A DNA stretch of 10,012 nucleotides from an uncultured Opitutaceae bacterium (GCA_946482625.1 CAMLSH010000095.1:1-10012); one strand, 5' to 3'. Positions 1-7,012 are shown, numbered from the stretch's first letter. The notes: generated from the sequence alone by a model not told the origin. Made by a program: numbers and translations.

Positions 1-157
1 CGCGGTTGGGCGGAGGTGTCTGCTAATCGCAGATGGGGAGGCGGACCGGACGACACGGAGGTCGTCCCTCCAGGGCGGGCGGGCGGGGTGCGTCATGTCG
101 CGCGCGAGGTGATGAGGCGCACTCGCGACGTGCGGTCGTGGAATCCGGAGCAAAGTC
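1..157. other. Non-coding stretch downstream of the helical-repeat gene, with a hairpin
   Basis: No convincing gene is seen here; the short open frames have no family resemblance and read against the neighbouring gene. Two inverted repeats are visible: a 5 bp stem at 19-33 (TCTGC / GCAGA) and a perfect 7 bp stem at 48-67 (GGACGAC / GTCGTCC, 6 nt loop). The second lies about 90 nt past the stop codon of the minus-strand gene and might end its transcript, but no T-run follows, so this is weak. Confidence 0.4.
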
Positions 158-922
158 TCAGCGTTCGTCGCTGGCAAAAAATGATTCGGCAATGGGCACA
201 GCGACGGGATGGGAGAGGATCCAGTCTCCGGCTTTTTCGGGGTCTTTGATCATCCAGGAGCGGAGGGCTTTGGTGAGAGCGGCGTTTTTCTCGGCTCCTT
301 CGGGAAAGTACAGAGCGGTTTCGGCGAGATCCTCGGGATTGTTGCGCGCCCAGCCGGAGAGGACGGACTGCGTGGCGAAGTCGCGAGCGGTGGCGTCGGT
401 GAGGCGGATCGAGGAGGTCCAGGCGGCGTCGGGTTGCACGCGGCCCCAGTCGTGAAAGGCGGCGATGACGAGGTCGCGGCGGATGGGTGCGGGGCTTTCG
501 GCGGCGTAGGCGGCGGCGGAATCGAATGCGTTGTGGCGCTGGAGTGCAGCGATGAGTGCGTAGCCGATGTCGCGGGCTTGGGACGGATTGGTGGCGGCGA
601 GCTGGCGGGCGATGGCAACGGCGTGTATTGGAGCCGTGGTGACGGCGGCTTCGAGGCCGAAGTCGGACTCAGGCGTAGAGGACTGATGGGCGTCGATGTG
701 TGCGGATGCATCTAATGTCGACGGCGGAACTGCGTGTGACGCGTGTGAGTCGGCGCGTGATGTGTGAGCTGTGACGAGGGGGGGCTGCGGAGATTCGTCG
801 GCGAGAGGGTTGTGGGTTGAGAAAATAAACACGCCCACGGTCACGCTGCTAAAAGTGAGCAGCGTGACGATGAGTCGCAGCGCCGTGGAGGCGCGGGAAT
901 GGCGATGGACGGAGCGAGACAT
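158..922 (-). CDS. Membrane-anchored protein with 32-residue Trp/Pro helical repeats, function unknown
   Basis: This 254-residue protein is not recognised by name. Residues about 15-35 form one hydrophobic segment after a basic N-terminus (N-in anchor or uncleaved signal), so the rest is probably outside the cytoplasm. Residues 40-95 are low-complexity, rich in Ser, Pro, Ala and His, and look like a linker. The C-terminal half is helical and has a regular repeat: W159, W191 and W223 are each followed five residues later by a proline (P164, P196, P228), an exact 32-residue period. This pattern resembles TPR/HEAT-like solenoids often seen in verrucomicrobial surface proteins (family knowledge, from memory). 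The frame opens with ATG at 922 and ends TGA. It lies 72 bp after the pectate lyase stop, on the same strand, with a strong hairpin between them, so it may be transcribed separately. A role in protein binding is possible but not shown. Confidence 0.75.
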   Translation of the reverse strand: MSRSVHRHSRASTALRLIVTLLTFSSVTVGVFIFSTHNPLADESPQPPLVTAHTSRADSHASHAVPPSTLDASAHIDAHQSSTPESDFGLEAAVTTAPIHAVAIARQLAATNPSQARDIGYALIAALQRHNAFDSAAAYAAESPAPIRRDLVIAAFHDWGRVQPDAAWTSSIRLTDATARDFATQSVLSGWARNNPEDLAETALYFPEGAEKNAALTKALRSWMIKDPEKAGDWILSHPVAVPIAESFFASDER

Positions 923-950
923 GTCAGTCAGTCGCGCGGTGGAGGAAGGG

Positions 951-980
951 GAAGCGGGCTCCGTGAGGGCAGCCCGCTTC
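951..980 (-). terminator. Strong hairpin after the pectate lyase gene
   Basis: A perfect 10 bp stem (GAAGCGGGCT pairing with AGCCCGCTTC) encloses a 10 nt loop. On the minus strand it starts 14 nt past the pectate lyase stop codon and is followed by a pyrimidine-rich tail (CCCCTTCCTCC) and not a clean U-run. Position and stem strength fit a transcription terminator or an RNA 3'-end stabiliser between two genes on the same strand. Confidence 0.6.
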
Positions 981-994
981 GCGTGTTCAACGAA

Positions 995-3946
995 TCAGTA
1001 GGAGGTTTTCAGCCAGTTGTCTTTACTCCACGTGAGCGTGCCTGCGCCGGCGCCGGCTTGGAGAAGCGCGGGCAAGTCGGCGGGGTTGTCGAGCGTGTAG
1101 GCGTAAGGCAGGTTGGTGAATCCGTTCCACGAGAAGGCGATCGTCGGAGCTTGGAATGGCCCGAGGGGGTTGCCGGAGTCGGTGCTGTTGCCGCGGACGT
1201 TGGTCGTGGTGCCGTCGGCGTTGTGGAAGATGTAGATCGTGTCGGTGGCTTTGATCTTTCCCGTGTAGGTCGGATCGGTGACATCGGTCTGGTTGTTGCG
1301 CAGAGGCCAGAGGCAATCGGTGAAGATGGAGTTCTCCACTAGGACGGCGCCGCCTTCGGTGCAGACTGAGCCGTTGAGGAATGGGTTGAACGAGTAGGTG
1401 CTGTTCAGCGAGGTCTGAGCCGAGGAGCTCATCGCGGCGGCGCGAGTATCGCGGAGACGTTTCGCGACGAGTGCGGTGGCGTCGTCGACGTGGTTGTTGT
1501 AATTGTGGACGTTGCCACCGCGGAGGCGGGGCACGCAGCGATCCCACACATTTTGGAACCATTGATGATGGAACGTGGCGGAGAGCGTGGCGTTCGCCGA
1601 GTCGAGGGAGTTCGAGCCCATCAGGTGCCCTTTGTCGTGGCCCTGAATGACCTGAACGATGTCCTCGATGCTGAATCCATTTGTCCGAAGGAAATTATAG
1701 AACGCATAGGAAGAGCGGTTCGCTTCGAGGGCGGCGATCTGGCGGCGGACCGCGCTGTTGGAGTTGGTGGCGCCGTCGTCACCGACGTACCGGCACCAGG
1801 ACATGGTGACGTACTGCGTGCCTTTTTTCATGTCGGCGATGCCGTCGTAGGCCTTGGTGAACGTGCAGTGATCGATCCAGATGTTGGTGGCGGCGCCGCC
1901 GTTGCTGAGGGTGATGAAATCCCAGTCGTTGGAATCGTAGTCGCCCTTGGAGGCTTCGTCCCACTCCCACATCTCGTCGAACTTGAGATTGCGGATGATG
2001 ATGTTGGACGTGCTCTTGAGGTTGAAGTTGGTGTGGCGGATCGTGGCGCCGTTGGCGGAGAAGATCGTGAGACCGCTCTTGGGTTTGATGTCGCAGAGGC
2101 TGACGCCGGACGTGATCAACGTTGGATGCAGCTTCGGTGTAGCGTGGGCGCGGAACGGTGTGGAACTGAGCGTCTGAACGGCGGAACCGATTTCGTTCCA
2201 GCCGAGGTTCAGGTCGTTCATGATTTCGATGACCTTCACGGCGCCGGCGGTGGCGTTGGCGGCCTTGATGGCTTCGGCGAACTGCAGCGGTGTAGTTACT
2301 TTCCGGTACGCGGCGTCGGTCTCGGCGACGATGCCGCCGCCGGTGGTGCCGGAGCCGAGGGTGGCGAAGCCGGTGAGGTTGTATTTGGTGTTCGAACCGG
2401 TGCTCGTGCTGACGGTGAGCGTCGCGGTGGAACTGGTGACGGAGCCCACGGAGTTGGAGACGACGACGGTGTAGCTGCCCGCATTCGCGGTCTGGACGTT
2501 GGATAGCGAATACGTCGAGGAGGTAGCGCCGGAGATGTTGGAGCCGTTGAAACGCCACTGATAGGTGAGCGTCGCGGTGCCGGTGGCGGTCACGCTGAAG
2601 CTTGCGGTGCCGCCGACGGCGACCGTCTGGCTGGCGGGTTGTGACGTGATCGACGGAGCGGTGGCTGCGGCGTTGACGGTGAGGGTGGCATTGGCGCTGG
2701 TGGCAGAGCCGGCGGAGTTGGTGACGACGACGGAATAGTTACCGGCGTTGGCGGACTGCGCGTTGGAGAGCGTGTAGCTCGCGCTGGTGGCGCCGGAGAT
2801 GTTCGTGCCGTTGAAACGCCATTGGTAGGTGAACGGCGAGGTGCCGGAGGCAGCGACGTTGAAAGTCGCGCTGCTGCCGGCGGTCACGGTCTGGCTGGCG
2901 GGCTGAGTCGTGATCGTGGGAGCGGTGGCCGCGGCGTTGACGGTGAGGGTGGCGTTGGCGCTGGTGGCAGAGCCGGCGGAGTTGGTGACGACGACGGAAT
3001 AGTTACCGGCGTTGGCGCTCTGGACGTTGGAGAGTGAATACGTCGAGGAGGTGGCGCCGGAGATGTTGGTGCCGTTGAAACGCCATTGGTAGGTGAACGG
3101 CGAGGTGCCGGAGGCGGCGACGTTGAAGGTGACGCTGCCGCCGGCGGTCACGGTCTGGCTGGCGGGTTGGGTCGTGATCGTGGGAGCGGTGACGGTCGTA
3201 CCGCCGGAAGGGGCGAAGACGGCTGCGGAAAGCGCGAGCTGGCTGCTGCTGCTGGCGGTCCAAGAGACCGTCGAGGTGCCAGTGGCGGCGGGCGCGGTGG
3301 TGGAGCCGGCGCCGCCGGAGTTGGTCTGGCCGACGCCCCAGCGTTTGGTCTGGCTCGAGCCCGGAGTGAGCGTGGCGTTGCCCGCGCCGCTGTTGGCGAC
3401 GTCGATGATCCACGAGCCGGCAGTCGCGACGGCGATGTTGACGGAGATCGTCGTGCCGGATGTCGCGGTCTTGATTGCCGCTGCGGTGGGGGCGCTTTGT
3501 GCGACGCCGGTGAGCGAGACGGATCCGGCGCTCACGCCGTTAACCGCACCGCCGAAGGTGATGGAGATCGTGTTGGCGCCGGAGGCAGGATTGAGCAGGT
3601 AATAAAGCTGAGCGCGATCGAGCGTGCTGGAGCCGGCGGTCGCGATCGAGTTGGCGACGGGAGTCATGGCGACACCCGCATAGGTGATGCTGTTGATTGC
3701 GAGCGAGGTGGTGCCGGTATCCTCAAGCGCGAGACCGACGATGAGGACGCGATCGGTGCCAGTGCCGACGGTGTGAGACCAACTCGTGGAGGCGGCGTTG
3801 GTAACGGCTCTGGTGGCGGTGCTATCGAATGCGATGGCCGCGGATGCGGTGATCGGAGTGAGAGCGGCGAGGGATGCGGCGGCGAACGTGGTCAGCGCGG
3901 CGAAGGCGCGACGCCACGGGGAGCGGATGTCAGGGGATGTGAGCAT
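995..3946 (-). CDS. Secreted pectate lyase (PL1 family) with three Ig-like repeats
   Basis: This protein is predicted to cleave polygalacturonate by beta-elimination outside the cytoplasm. From the ATG at 3946 it has 983 residues: a signal peptide (1-36, cleavage likely after ASA), a Ser/Thr/Gly-rich beta module (about 37-253), three 88-residue Ig-like domains (254-517, each with TITTQPASQ-like starts and a YQWRFNG core), and a parallel beta-helix pectate lyase domain (about 525-983). PL1 hallmarks are WIDHCTF at 690-696, the acidic residues D676, D692, D701 and D705 where the calcium sites are expected, a DKGHLMGS segment, HH at 793-794, and the R803...R809-G-G-N-V-H-N-Y-N-N block that holds the catalytic arginine. 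One residue appears inserted between R803 and P806 compared with the usual R-x-P. A TTG 16 codons upstream (3994) is possible, but the ATG puts a normal signal peptide at the N-terminus. Ig modules probably serve as spacers or carbohydrate/cell contacts. Pectin or polygalacturonate as substrate is inferred from the family. Confidence 0.88.
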   Translation of the reverse strand: MLTSPDIRSPWRRAFAALTTFAAASLAALTPITASAAIAFDSTATRAVTNAASTSWSHTVGTGTDRVLIVGLALEDTGTTSLAINSITYAGVAMTPVANSIATAGSSTLDRAQLYYLLNPASGANTISITFGGAVNGVSAGSVSLTGVAQSAPTAAAIKTATSGTTISVNIAVATAGSWIIDVANSGAGNATLTPGSSQTKRWGVGQTNSGGAGSTTAPAATGTSTVSWTASSSSQLALSAAVFAPSGGTTVTAPTITTQPASQTVTAGGSVTFNVAASGTSPFTYQWRFNGTNISGATSSTYSLSNVQSANAGNYSVVVTNSAGSATSANATLTVNAAATAPTITTQPASQTVTAGSSATFNVAASGTSPFTYQWRFNGTNISGATSASYTLSNAQSANAGNYSVVVTNSAGSATSANATLTVNAAATAPSITSQPASQTVAVGGTASFSVTATGTATLTYQWRFNGSNISGATSSTYSLSNVQTANAGSYTVVVSNSVGSVTSSTATLTVSTSTGSNTKYNLTGFATLGSGTTGGGIVAETDAAYRKVTTPLQFAEAIKAANATAGAVKVIEIMNDLNLGWNEIGSAVQTLSSTPFRAHATPKLHPTLITSGVSLCDIKPKSGLTIFSANGATIRHTNFNLKSTSNIIIRNLKFDEMWEWDEASKGDYDSNDWDFITLSNGGAATNIWIDHCTFTKAYDGIADMKKGTQYVTMSWCRYVGDDGATNSNSAVRRQIAALEANRSSYAFYNFLRTNGFSIEDIVQVIQGHDKGHLMGSNSLDSANATLSATFHHQWFQNVWDRCVPRLRGGNVHNYNNHVDDATALVAKRLRDTRAAAMSSSAQTSLNSTYSFNPFLNGSVCTEGGAVLVENSIFTDCLWPLRNNQTDVTDPTYTGKIKATDTIYIFHNADGTTTNVRGNSTDSGNPLGPFQAPTIAFSWNGFTNLPYAYTLDNPADLPALLQAGAGAGTLTWSKDNWLKTSY
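2398..3189 (-). repeat. Three tandem 264 bp units encoding Ig-like domains
   Basis: The block TTGAAACG (reverse strand of the YQWRFNG region) recurs at 2547, 2811 and 3075, an exact 264 bp (88 residue) period. The first and second units are nearly identical at DNA level: for example a stretch of over 50 bases around 2700-2755 matches that around 2965-3020 almost perfectly. The third unit (2398-2661) is more diverged. This points to recent duplication or ongoing gene conversion within the gene. Confidence 0.9.
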
Positions 3947-4376
3947 GTGGGTGGGTACGGGGGAAAGCACTTTGGCGCGCACGTGTCCGCGCAAGGTGTA
4001 CGCGAACTAACGTAGGATAACGGAGCGGGAAATAGCGGGGGGGAAGGGTAGCAACGAGGCGCGGAAAGCGCTCGTGGTGCAGGCGGGCGGTGGGGATCCG
4101 GCAGTGGGGAAATGCCGGAAGGGGGTAAGCGCGGGCAAATTCGCGGGCTCCTGTCCGCTGGACAAGAAAAAAGGCGAGATGCGCGGCGCAGTGGCGGATG
4201 ATCAACGACTACCGCGCGATAATTCTTGAAGATGCGAAGCGGGCTGAGTGAGTCGCGAAGACACGGCCAAGGCTCCGTCTTTTCGCGGGAGCTGAATAGG
4301 TCTTATAGGGCTGAAGGGAGCGACCCTATGTCGGAGGACTCCGGATACTGTCGGAGGACTTCGGTCAGACGCAGCG
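3947..4376. other. Spacer between dtd and the pectate lyase gene, rich in dyads
   Basis: No credible gene is present. Four stem-loops can be read: TCCGGCA / TGCCGGA (4097-4119, 9 nt loop); TGTCC / GGACA (4152-4164); CGCGAA-GAC / GTC-tt-TTCGCG (4254-4287, 2 nt bulge); and ATAGGG / CCCTAT (4305-4329, 13 nt loop). A 20 bp tandem repeat follows at 4329-4368. The spacer must hold the end of the fabV-esterase-dtd transcript and the promoter of the pectate lyase gene. I see no clear -10/-35 pair and no hairpin with a good U-run in the needed direction. GGAAAGCGCTCG at 4062-4073 looks like half of a LacI-type operator, which would suit a sugar-controlled gene, but the match is partial. Confidence 0.45.
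4329..4368. repeat. 20 bp tandem duplication with internal dyads
   Basis: Two adjacent 20 bp units begin TGTCGGAGGACT at 4329 and at 4349. They differ mainly at their ends. CTCCG at 4339-4343 can pair with CGGAG at 4352-4356 across an 8 nt loop, so the duplication makes a stem-loop. It lies 8 nt past the dtd stop codon, so it is probably in the 3' end of that transcript. Confidence 0.6.
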
Positions 4377-4835
4377 TTAGTCGCGCTGGCGGGAGTCGAT
4401 GACGAGGGTGACGGGGCCGTCGTTGACGAGGGCGACTTTCATGTCGGCGCCGAATTCGCCGCGGGCGACGGGGCGGCCGAGGCCTGCGGGAGACTCCAAG
4501 TGCGCGAGAAATTTTTCGTAGAGCGGGCGCGCGAGGTCGGGCTTGGCGGCGTCGTTGAAGGAGGGGCGGGTGCCTTTGCGCGTGCTGGCGATGAGCGTGA
4601 ACTGGCTGATGACGAGGATGCCGCCGGCGATGTCGCGGACGGAGCGGTTCATGAGGCCGGCGTCGTCGGGGAAAACGCGGAGCGCGGCGGCTTTTTCGGC
4701 GAGCCAGCGGACGTCGTCTTCGGTGTCACCGGCGGCGACGCCGAGGAGAATCAGGAGGCCGCGTTCGATGGCGCCGCGCACGGTGCCGTCGATGGTGACG
4801 CTGGCGGAGGAGACGCGTTGGAGGACGAGGCGCAT
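4377..4835 (-). CDS. dtd: D-aminoacyl-tRNA deacylase (DTD)
   Basis: DTD hydrolyses the ester bond of D-aminoacyl-tRNAs (D-Tyr and others) and of glycine wrongly charged on tRNA-Ala, keeping D-amino acids out of proteins. It is a cytosolic homodimer. The 152-residue length is typical. Visible signatures are the MRLVLQRVSSASV start, ISQFTLIAST at 76-85, KGTRPSF at 87-93, GEFGADM at 126-132, and the NDGPVT motif with G140-P141, the cross-subunit Gly-cisPro that excludes L-amino acids. The ATG at 4835 fits the conserved N-terminus. It sits 9 bp downstream of the esterase stop, so it is probably the last gene of a fabV-esterase-dtd transcript. Confidence 0.97.
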   Translation of the reverse strand: MRLVLQRVSSASVTIDGTVRGAIERGLLILLGVAAGDTEDDVRWLAEKAAALRVFPDDAGLMNRSVRDIAGGILVISQFTLIASTRKGTRPSFNDAAKPDLARPLYEKFLAHLESPAGLGRPVARGEFGADMKVALVNDGPVTLVIDSRQRD

Positions 4836-4844
4836 TTGCCGGAA

Positions 4845-4875
4845 TTAACCACAGATTTCACGGATAGGAACGGAT
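4845..4875 (-). repeat. Dispersed-type intergenic repeat at the end of the esterase gene
   Basis: Read on the minus strand this is three degenerate units: ATCCGTTCCT, ATCCGTGAA, ATCTGTGGTT, then AA. From memory, strings like ATCCGTGAAATCTGTGGTTAA occur many times between genes in Verrucomicrobia and some Planctomycetes. Here the repeat lies inside the reading frame and supplies the last residues and the stop codon of the esterase. Confidence 0.6.
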
Positions 4876-5585
4876 GGTAGAGCCCATTTTAAAGCGTCCG
4901 GGAGCGTTTGTTTCCACCAAGAGAATTCGTGGGCGCCATCGAATTCGCGGTAGGACACCTCGTAGCTTTTCATGAGAAGCATGTCCCTGAATTGCTTCAC
5001 GCCGTCGATCTGCGACATGACTTGGAGGACGTCCTCTTTGTGGCGTACGTTTTCGTTGGTCTCTTTGACGCCGACATCGAGGTAGAACCTAACGGGCGAC
5101 TTGCTGGCGGAGCGGCTTAAGCACTCGGTCAACCAGCAGTCATTCCACCAGAAGGAACCGGACTGAGCGATGACATGAGTAAACGTGTTGGACGAGTGAA
5201 GCGCGACAAATGCGGCGGCCAGCCCGGTATAGCTGAGGCCGATGAGGACGCGATTTTTGGCGGCGGAGATTCCGGGGTGACGAGTCTCCAGCCAGGGCAA
5301 AAGCTCGGAGTTGATGAAGGCGGCGAATGGCGGATGGCACGGACACTCGATCCAACGTGCATCGAGGCTGTGGTGAGAAACGAAAACGAAGAGTGTGTTA
5401 GCGATGCTCTCATTGCGCTCCAGCTCATCGAGCAGCGCGGGAACCTGCATGCGGTCACGGTAGAACTCGGCGTCTAAGATGATCGCGAGATTGATGGCGC
5501 CCGCTGGATCACGAGGAGCGCGGAGCCAGACTGCACGCTCGTTGTTCAAGAGCTCACTCCTCAGGCTATGAAGGGTCTCGTTCAT
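4845..5585 (-). CDS. Alpha/beta-hydrolase of the esterase D / enterochelin esterase type
   Basis: This 246-residue protein probably hydrolyses carboxyl esters; the substrate cannot be told. It has no signal peptide and is likely cytosolic. The nucleophile elbow is G-L-S118-Y-T-G121, followed by the IAQSGSFWW block (139-147) typical of this family. D170 (in LDVGVKE) and H219 (in GAHEFSWW) are at the places of the acid and base of the triad. The segment FAAFINSELLPWLE (87-100) is the usual helix before the nucleophile. The reading frame stays open far upstream into fabV, but similarity starts only near the ATG at 5585, which is 29 bp after the fabV stop. The last ten residues (PSVPIREICG) and the TAA stop are encoded by a repeat-like sequence. 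Enterochelin hydrolysis itself is not supported: no siderophore genes are nearby. Confidence 0.85.
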   Translation of the reverse strand: MNETLHSLRSELLNNERAVWLRAPRDPAGAINLAIILDAEFYRDRMQVPALLDELERNESIANTLFVFVSHHSLDARWIECPCHPPFAAFINSELLPWLETRHPGISAAKNRVLIGLSYTGLAAAFVALHSSNTFTHVIAQSGSFWWNDCWLTECLSRSASKSPVRFYLDVGVKETNENVRHKEDVLQVMSQIDGVKQFRDMLLMKSYEVSYREFDGAHEFSWWKQTLPDALKWALPSVPIREICG

Positions 5586-5614
5586 AGCCGAGAAAGTGAC
5601 GTTGCGAAGCGCTT

Positions 5615-6802
5615 TCAAACCATCGGCACGTGCGGTTCGATGTCGGCTTCGTAGTCGATGCCGGGGAGGCCGAAGCCGAACATTTTTAGGAATTCGGTGC
5701 GGTAGCCGGCGATGTCGGTGAGCTCGGGGAGGTTCTCGGTCGTGATCTGGGGCCAGATGGTTTTGACCTCGGCCTGGACGTCGGGGCGCATCTCCAGATC
5801 GTCGATACGGACGCGGCCGCCGTCGTCGAAGTTGAGAGCCGAGCCGTTGTACATCTGCGTGGCGAAGAGGCGCTGGATTTGCTCGATGCAGCCCTCGTGG
5901 GTGCCGCGCGCCTTCATGAGTTTGTAGAGGATCGAAATGTAGAGCGGGACGACGGGGATCGCGGAGCTGGCCTGGGTGACGAGCGCTTTGTTGACGGAGA
6001 TGAAGGCGCGGCCGTAGCCGTGGGCTTTGAGTTTGGCGTCGAGGCGTTTGGCGGCGCGCTCGAGGTCGTTTTTGGCGAGGCCGATGGTGCCGTTTTTGTA
6101 GATGGCCCAGGTGACTTCGGGTCCGATGTAGGAGTAGGAAACGGTGGTGGCGCCGGGGGCGAGGAGGTTGGCCTCGAGGAGGGCATCGATCCACATTTCC
6201 CAGTCTTCGCCGCCCATGACAGCGGTGGTGTCGGCGATCTCGGCTTCGTTGGCGGGCTCGATGGTGATTTCGCTGACGACGCCTTTGTCGGTATCGACGG
6301 TTTTGTTGGTGTAGGGCTGGCCGACGGGCTTGAGGCAGGATTTATGAACGACTCCGGTTTTTGGATGCGTGCGGCGGGGCGACGCGAGAGAGTAGACGAC
6401 GAGGTCGACCTGACCGAGGTCGGCTTTGATGGTCTCGATGGCTTGCTTCTTGATGTCGTCGGAGAAGGCGTCGCCGTTAATGTTTTTGGCGTAGAGTCCG
6501 GCGGCGCGGGCGGCGTTGGTGAAGGCGATGGTGTTGTACCAGCCGGGGGTGGCTGGGCGGCCTTCTTCGGAGGGGCGTTCGAAGAAGATGCCGAGGGTCG
6601 CGGCTTGGCAGCCGAAGGCGGACGTGATGCGCGAGGAGAGGCCGAAGCCGGTGGAGGCACCGATCACGAGGACCTTCTTGGGGCCGTTTTTGAGGGGGCC
6701 TTTGGCTTTCACGTAGTCGATCTGCTCCTGGATGTGAGCAGCGCAACCGGCGGGATGGGCAGTGACACAGACGAAGCCGCGGACTTTGGGTTTGATGACC
6801 AT
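5615..6802 (-). CDS. fabV: FabV-type NADH-dependent enoyl-ACP / trans-2-enoyl-CoA reductase
   Basis: FabV reduces the trans-2 double bond of enoyl-ACP (or enoyl-CoA) with NADH, the last step of each fatty acid elongation round. It belongs to the SDR superfamily but is longer than FabI. At 395 residues the length is normal. The nucleotide-binding loop is GASTGFGLSSR (48-58), followed by ATLGIFFERP (68-77). The catalytic pair fits the family Y-x8-K motif exactly: Y235 in AIYKNG and K244 in GLAKND. T276 lies in the substrate-loop helix (LVTQASSAIPVVP). The C-terminal part, with ALNFDDGGRVRIDDLEM, is characteristic. The ATG at 6802 gives the normal MVIKPKVRGF start; no Shine-Dalgarno is seen, and the leader is pyrimidine-rich on the coding strand. 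FabV enzymes are generally poorly inhibited by triclosan. It appears to head a transcript with the esterase and dtd genes. Confidence 0.97.
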   Translation of the reverse strand: MVIKPKVRGFVCVTAHPAGCAAHIQEQIDYVKAKGPLKNGPKKVLVIGASTGFGLSSRITSAFGCQAATLGIFFERPSEEGRPATPGWYNTIAFTNAARAAGLYAKNINGDAFSDDIKKQAIETIKADLGQVDLVVYSLASPRRTHPKTGVVHKSCLKPVGQPYTNKTVDTDKGVVSEITIEPANEAEIADTTAVMGGEDWEMWIDALLEANLLAPGATTVSYSYIGPEVTWAIYKNGTIGLAKNDLERAAKRLDAKLKAHGYGRAFISVNKALVTQASSAIPVVPLYISILYKLMKARGTHEGCIEQIQRLFATQMYNGSALNFDDGGRVRIDDLEMRPDVQAEVKTIWPQITTENLPELTDIAGYRTEFLKMFGFGLPGIDYEADIEPHVPMV

Positions 6803-6864
6803 GGTTTGTTAAGGAAGGGGGAAAGGAAGGGGCGGGGAAAGGGGAAATTTGCGGGAGATGAAAT

Positions 6865-6892
6865 CCGAAGGCCGAAGGTCGAATGACGAAGG
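6865..6892. repeat. Heptanucleotide tandem array A (consensus NCGAAGG)
   Basis: Four contiguous 7 bp units: CCGAAGG, CCGAAGG, TCGAATG, ACGAAGG. A degenerate unit (ATGAAAT, 6858-6864) may precede them. The array lies in the 210 bp spacer between the RskA-like gene and fabV. Confidence 0.75.
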
Positions 6893-6907
6893 CCCGGGGG
6901 AAAAGGA

Positions 6908-6935
6908 CCAATGGACAATGACCAGTGACCAATGG
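6908..6935. repeat. Heptanucleotide tandem array B (consensus CCAATGR)
   Basis: Four contiguous 7 bp units: CCAATGG, ACAATGA, CCAGTGA, CCAATGG. It begins 15 bp after array A and has the same period but an unrelated consensus. Confidence 0.75.
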
Positions 6936-6952
6936 CGGCGGCGGAAGCGGAG

Positions 6953-6987
6953 CAACGCTCAACACTCAACGTTCAACGCTTAACGCT
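6953..6987. repeat. Heptanucleotide tandem array C (consensus CAACGYT)
   Basis: Five contiguous 7 bp units: CAACGCT, CAACACT, CAACGTT, CAACGCT, TAACGCT, followed by a partial CAA. It begins 17 bp after array B. Its right end is 25 bp from the stop codon of the RskA-like gene. Confidence 0.8.
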
Positions 6988-7012
6988 CAAGGAGAGGGCG
7001 GCCGGAACGAGG

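Noticed and set aside
1490..2506. Long plus-strand open frame opposite the pectate lyase gene (338 codons)
   Set aside because: It is Gly/Val/Asp-rich, has no family features, and mirrors the codon bias of the real minus-strand gene.
3086..4015. Plus-strand open frame of 309 codons opposite the Ig and beta modules
   Set aside because: Low-complexity Gly/Arg/Asp content from antisense reading of Ser/Thr/Ala codons; no start context or homology.
4152..4170. Intrinsic terminator with an A/T-run at the TGTCC / GGACA hairpin
   Set aside because: The A-run follows on the plus strand, so on the minus strand (where the genes lie) the T-run comes before the stem, the wrong order.
3930..4205. 91-codon minus-strand frame in the spacer upstream of the pectate lyase
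   Set aside because: It overlaps the lyase start and has an Arg/Pro/His-rich composition with no recognisable domain.
5586..6194. In-frame upstream extension of the esterase by about 203 codons
   Set aside because: It overlaps fabV in another frame, is Arg/Pro/His-rich, and lacks any esterase features; the ATG at 5585 fits the family.
5879..6886. Plus-strand open frame of 335 codons opposite fabV
   Set aside because: fabV on the other strand is unmistakable; the antisense product is Gly/Val/Asp-rich and meaningless.
6858..6990. CRISPR-like array
   Set aside because: Units are only 7 bp and contiguous with no spacers, and there are no cas genes.
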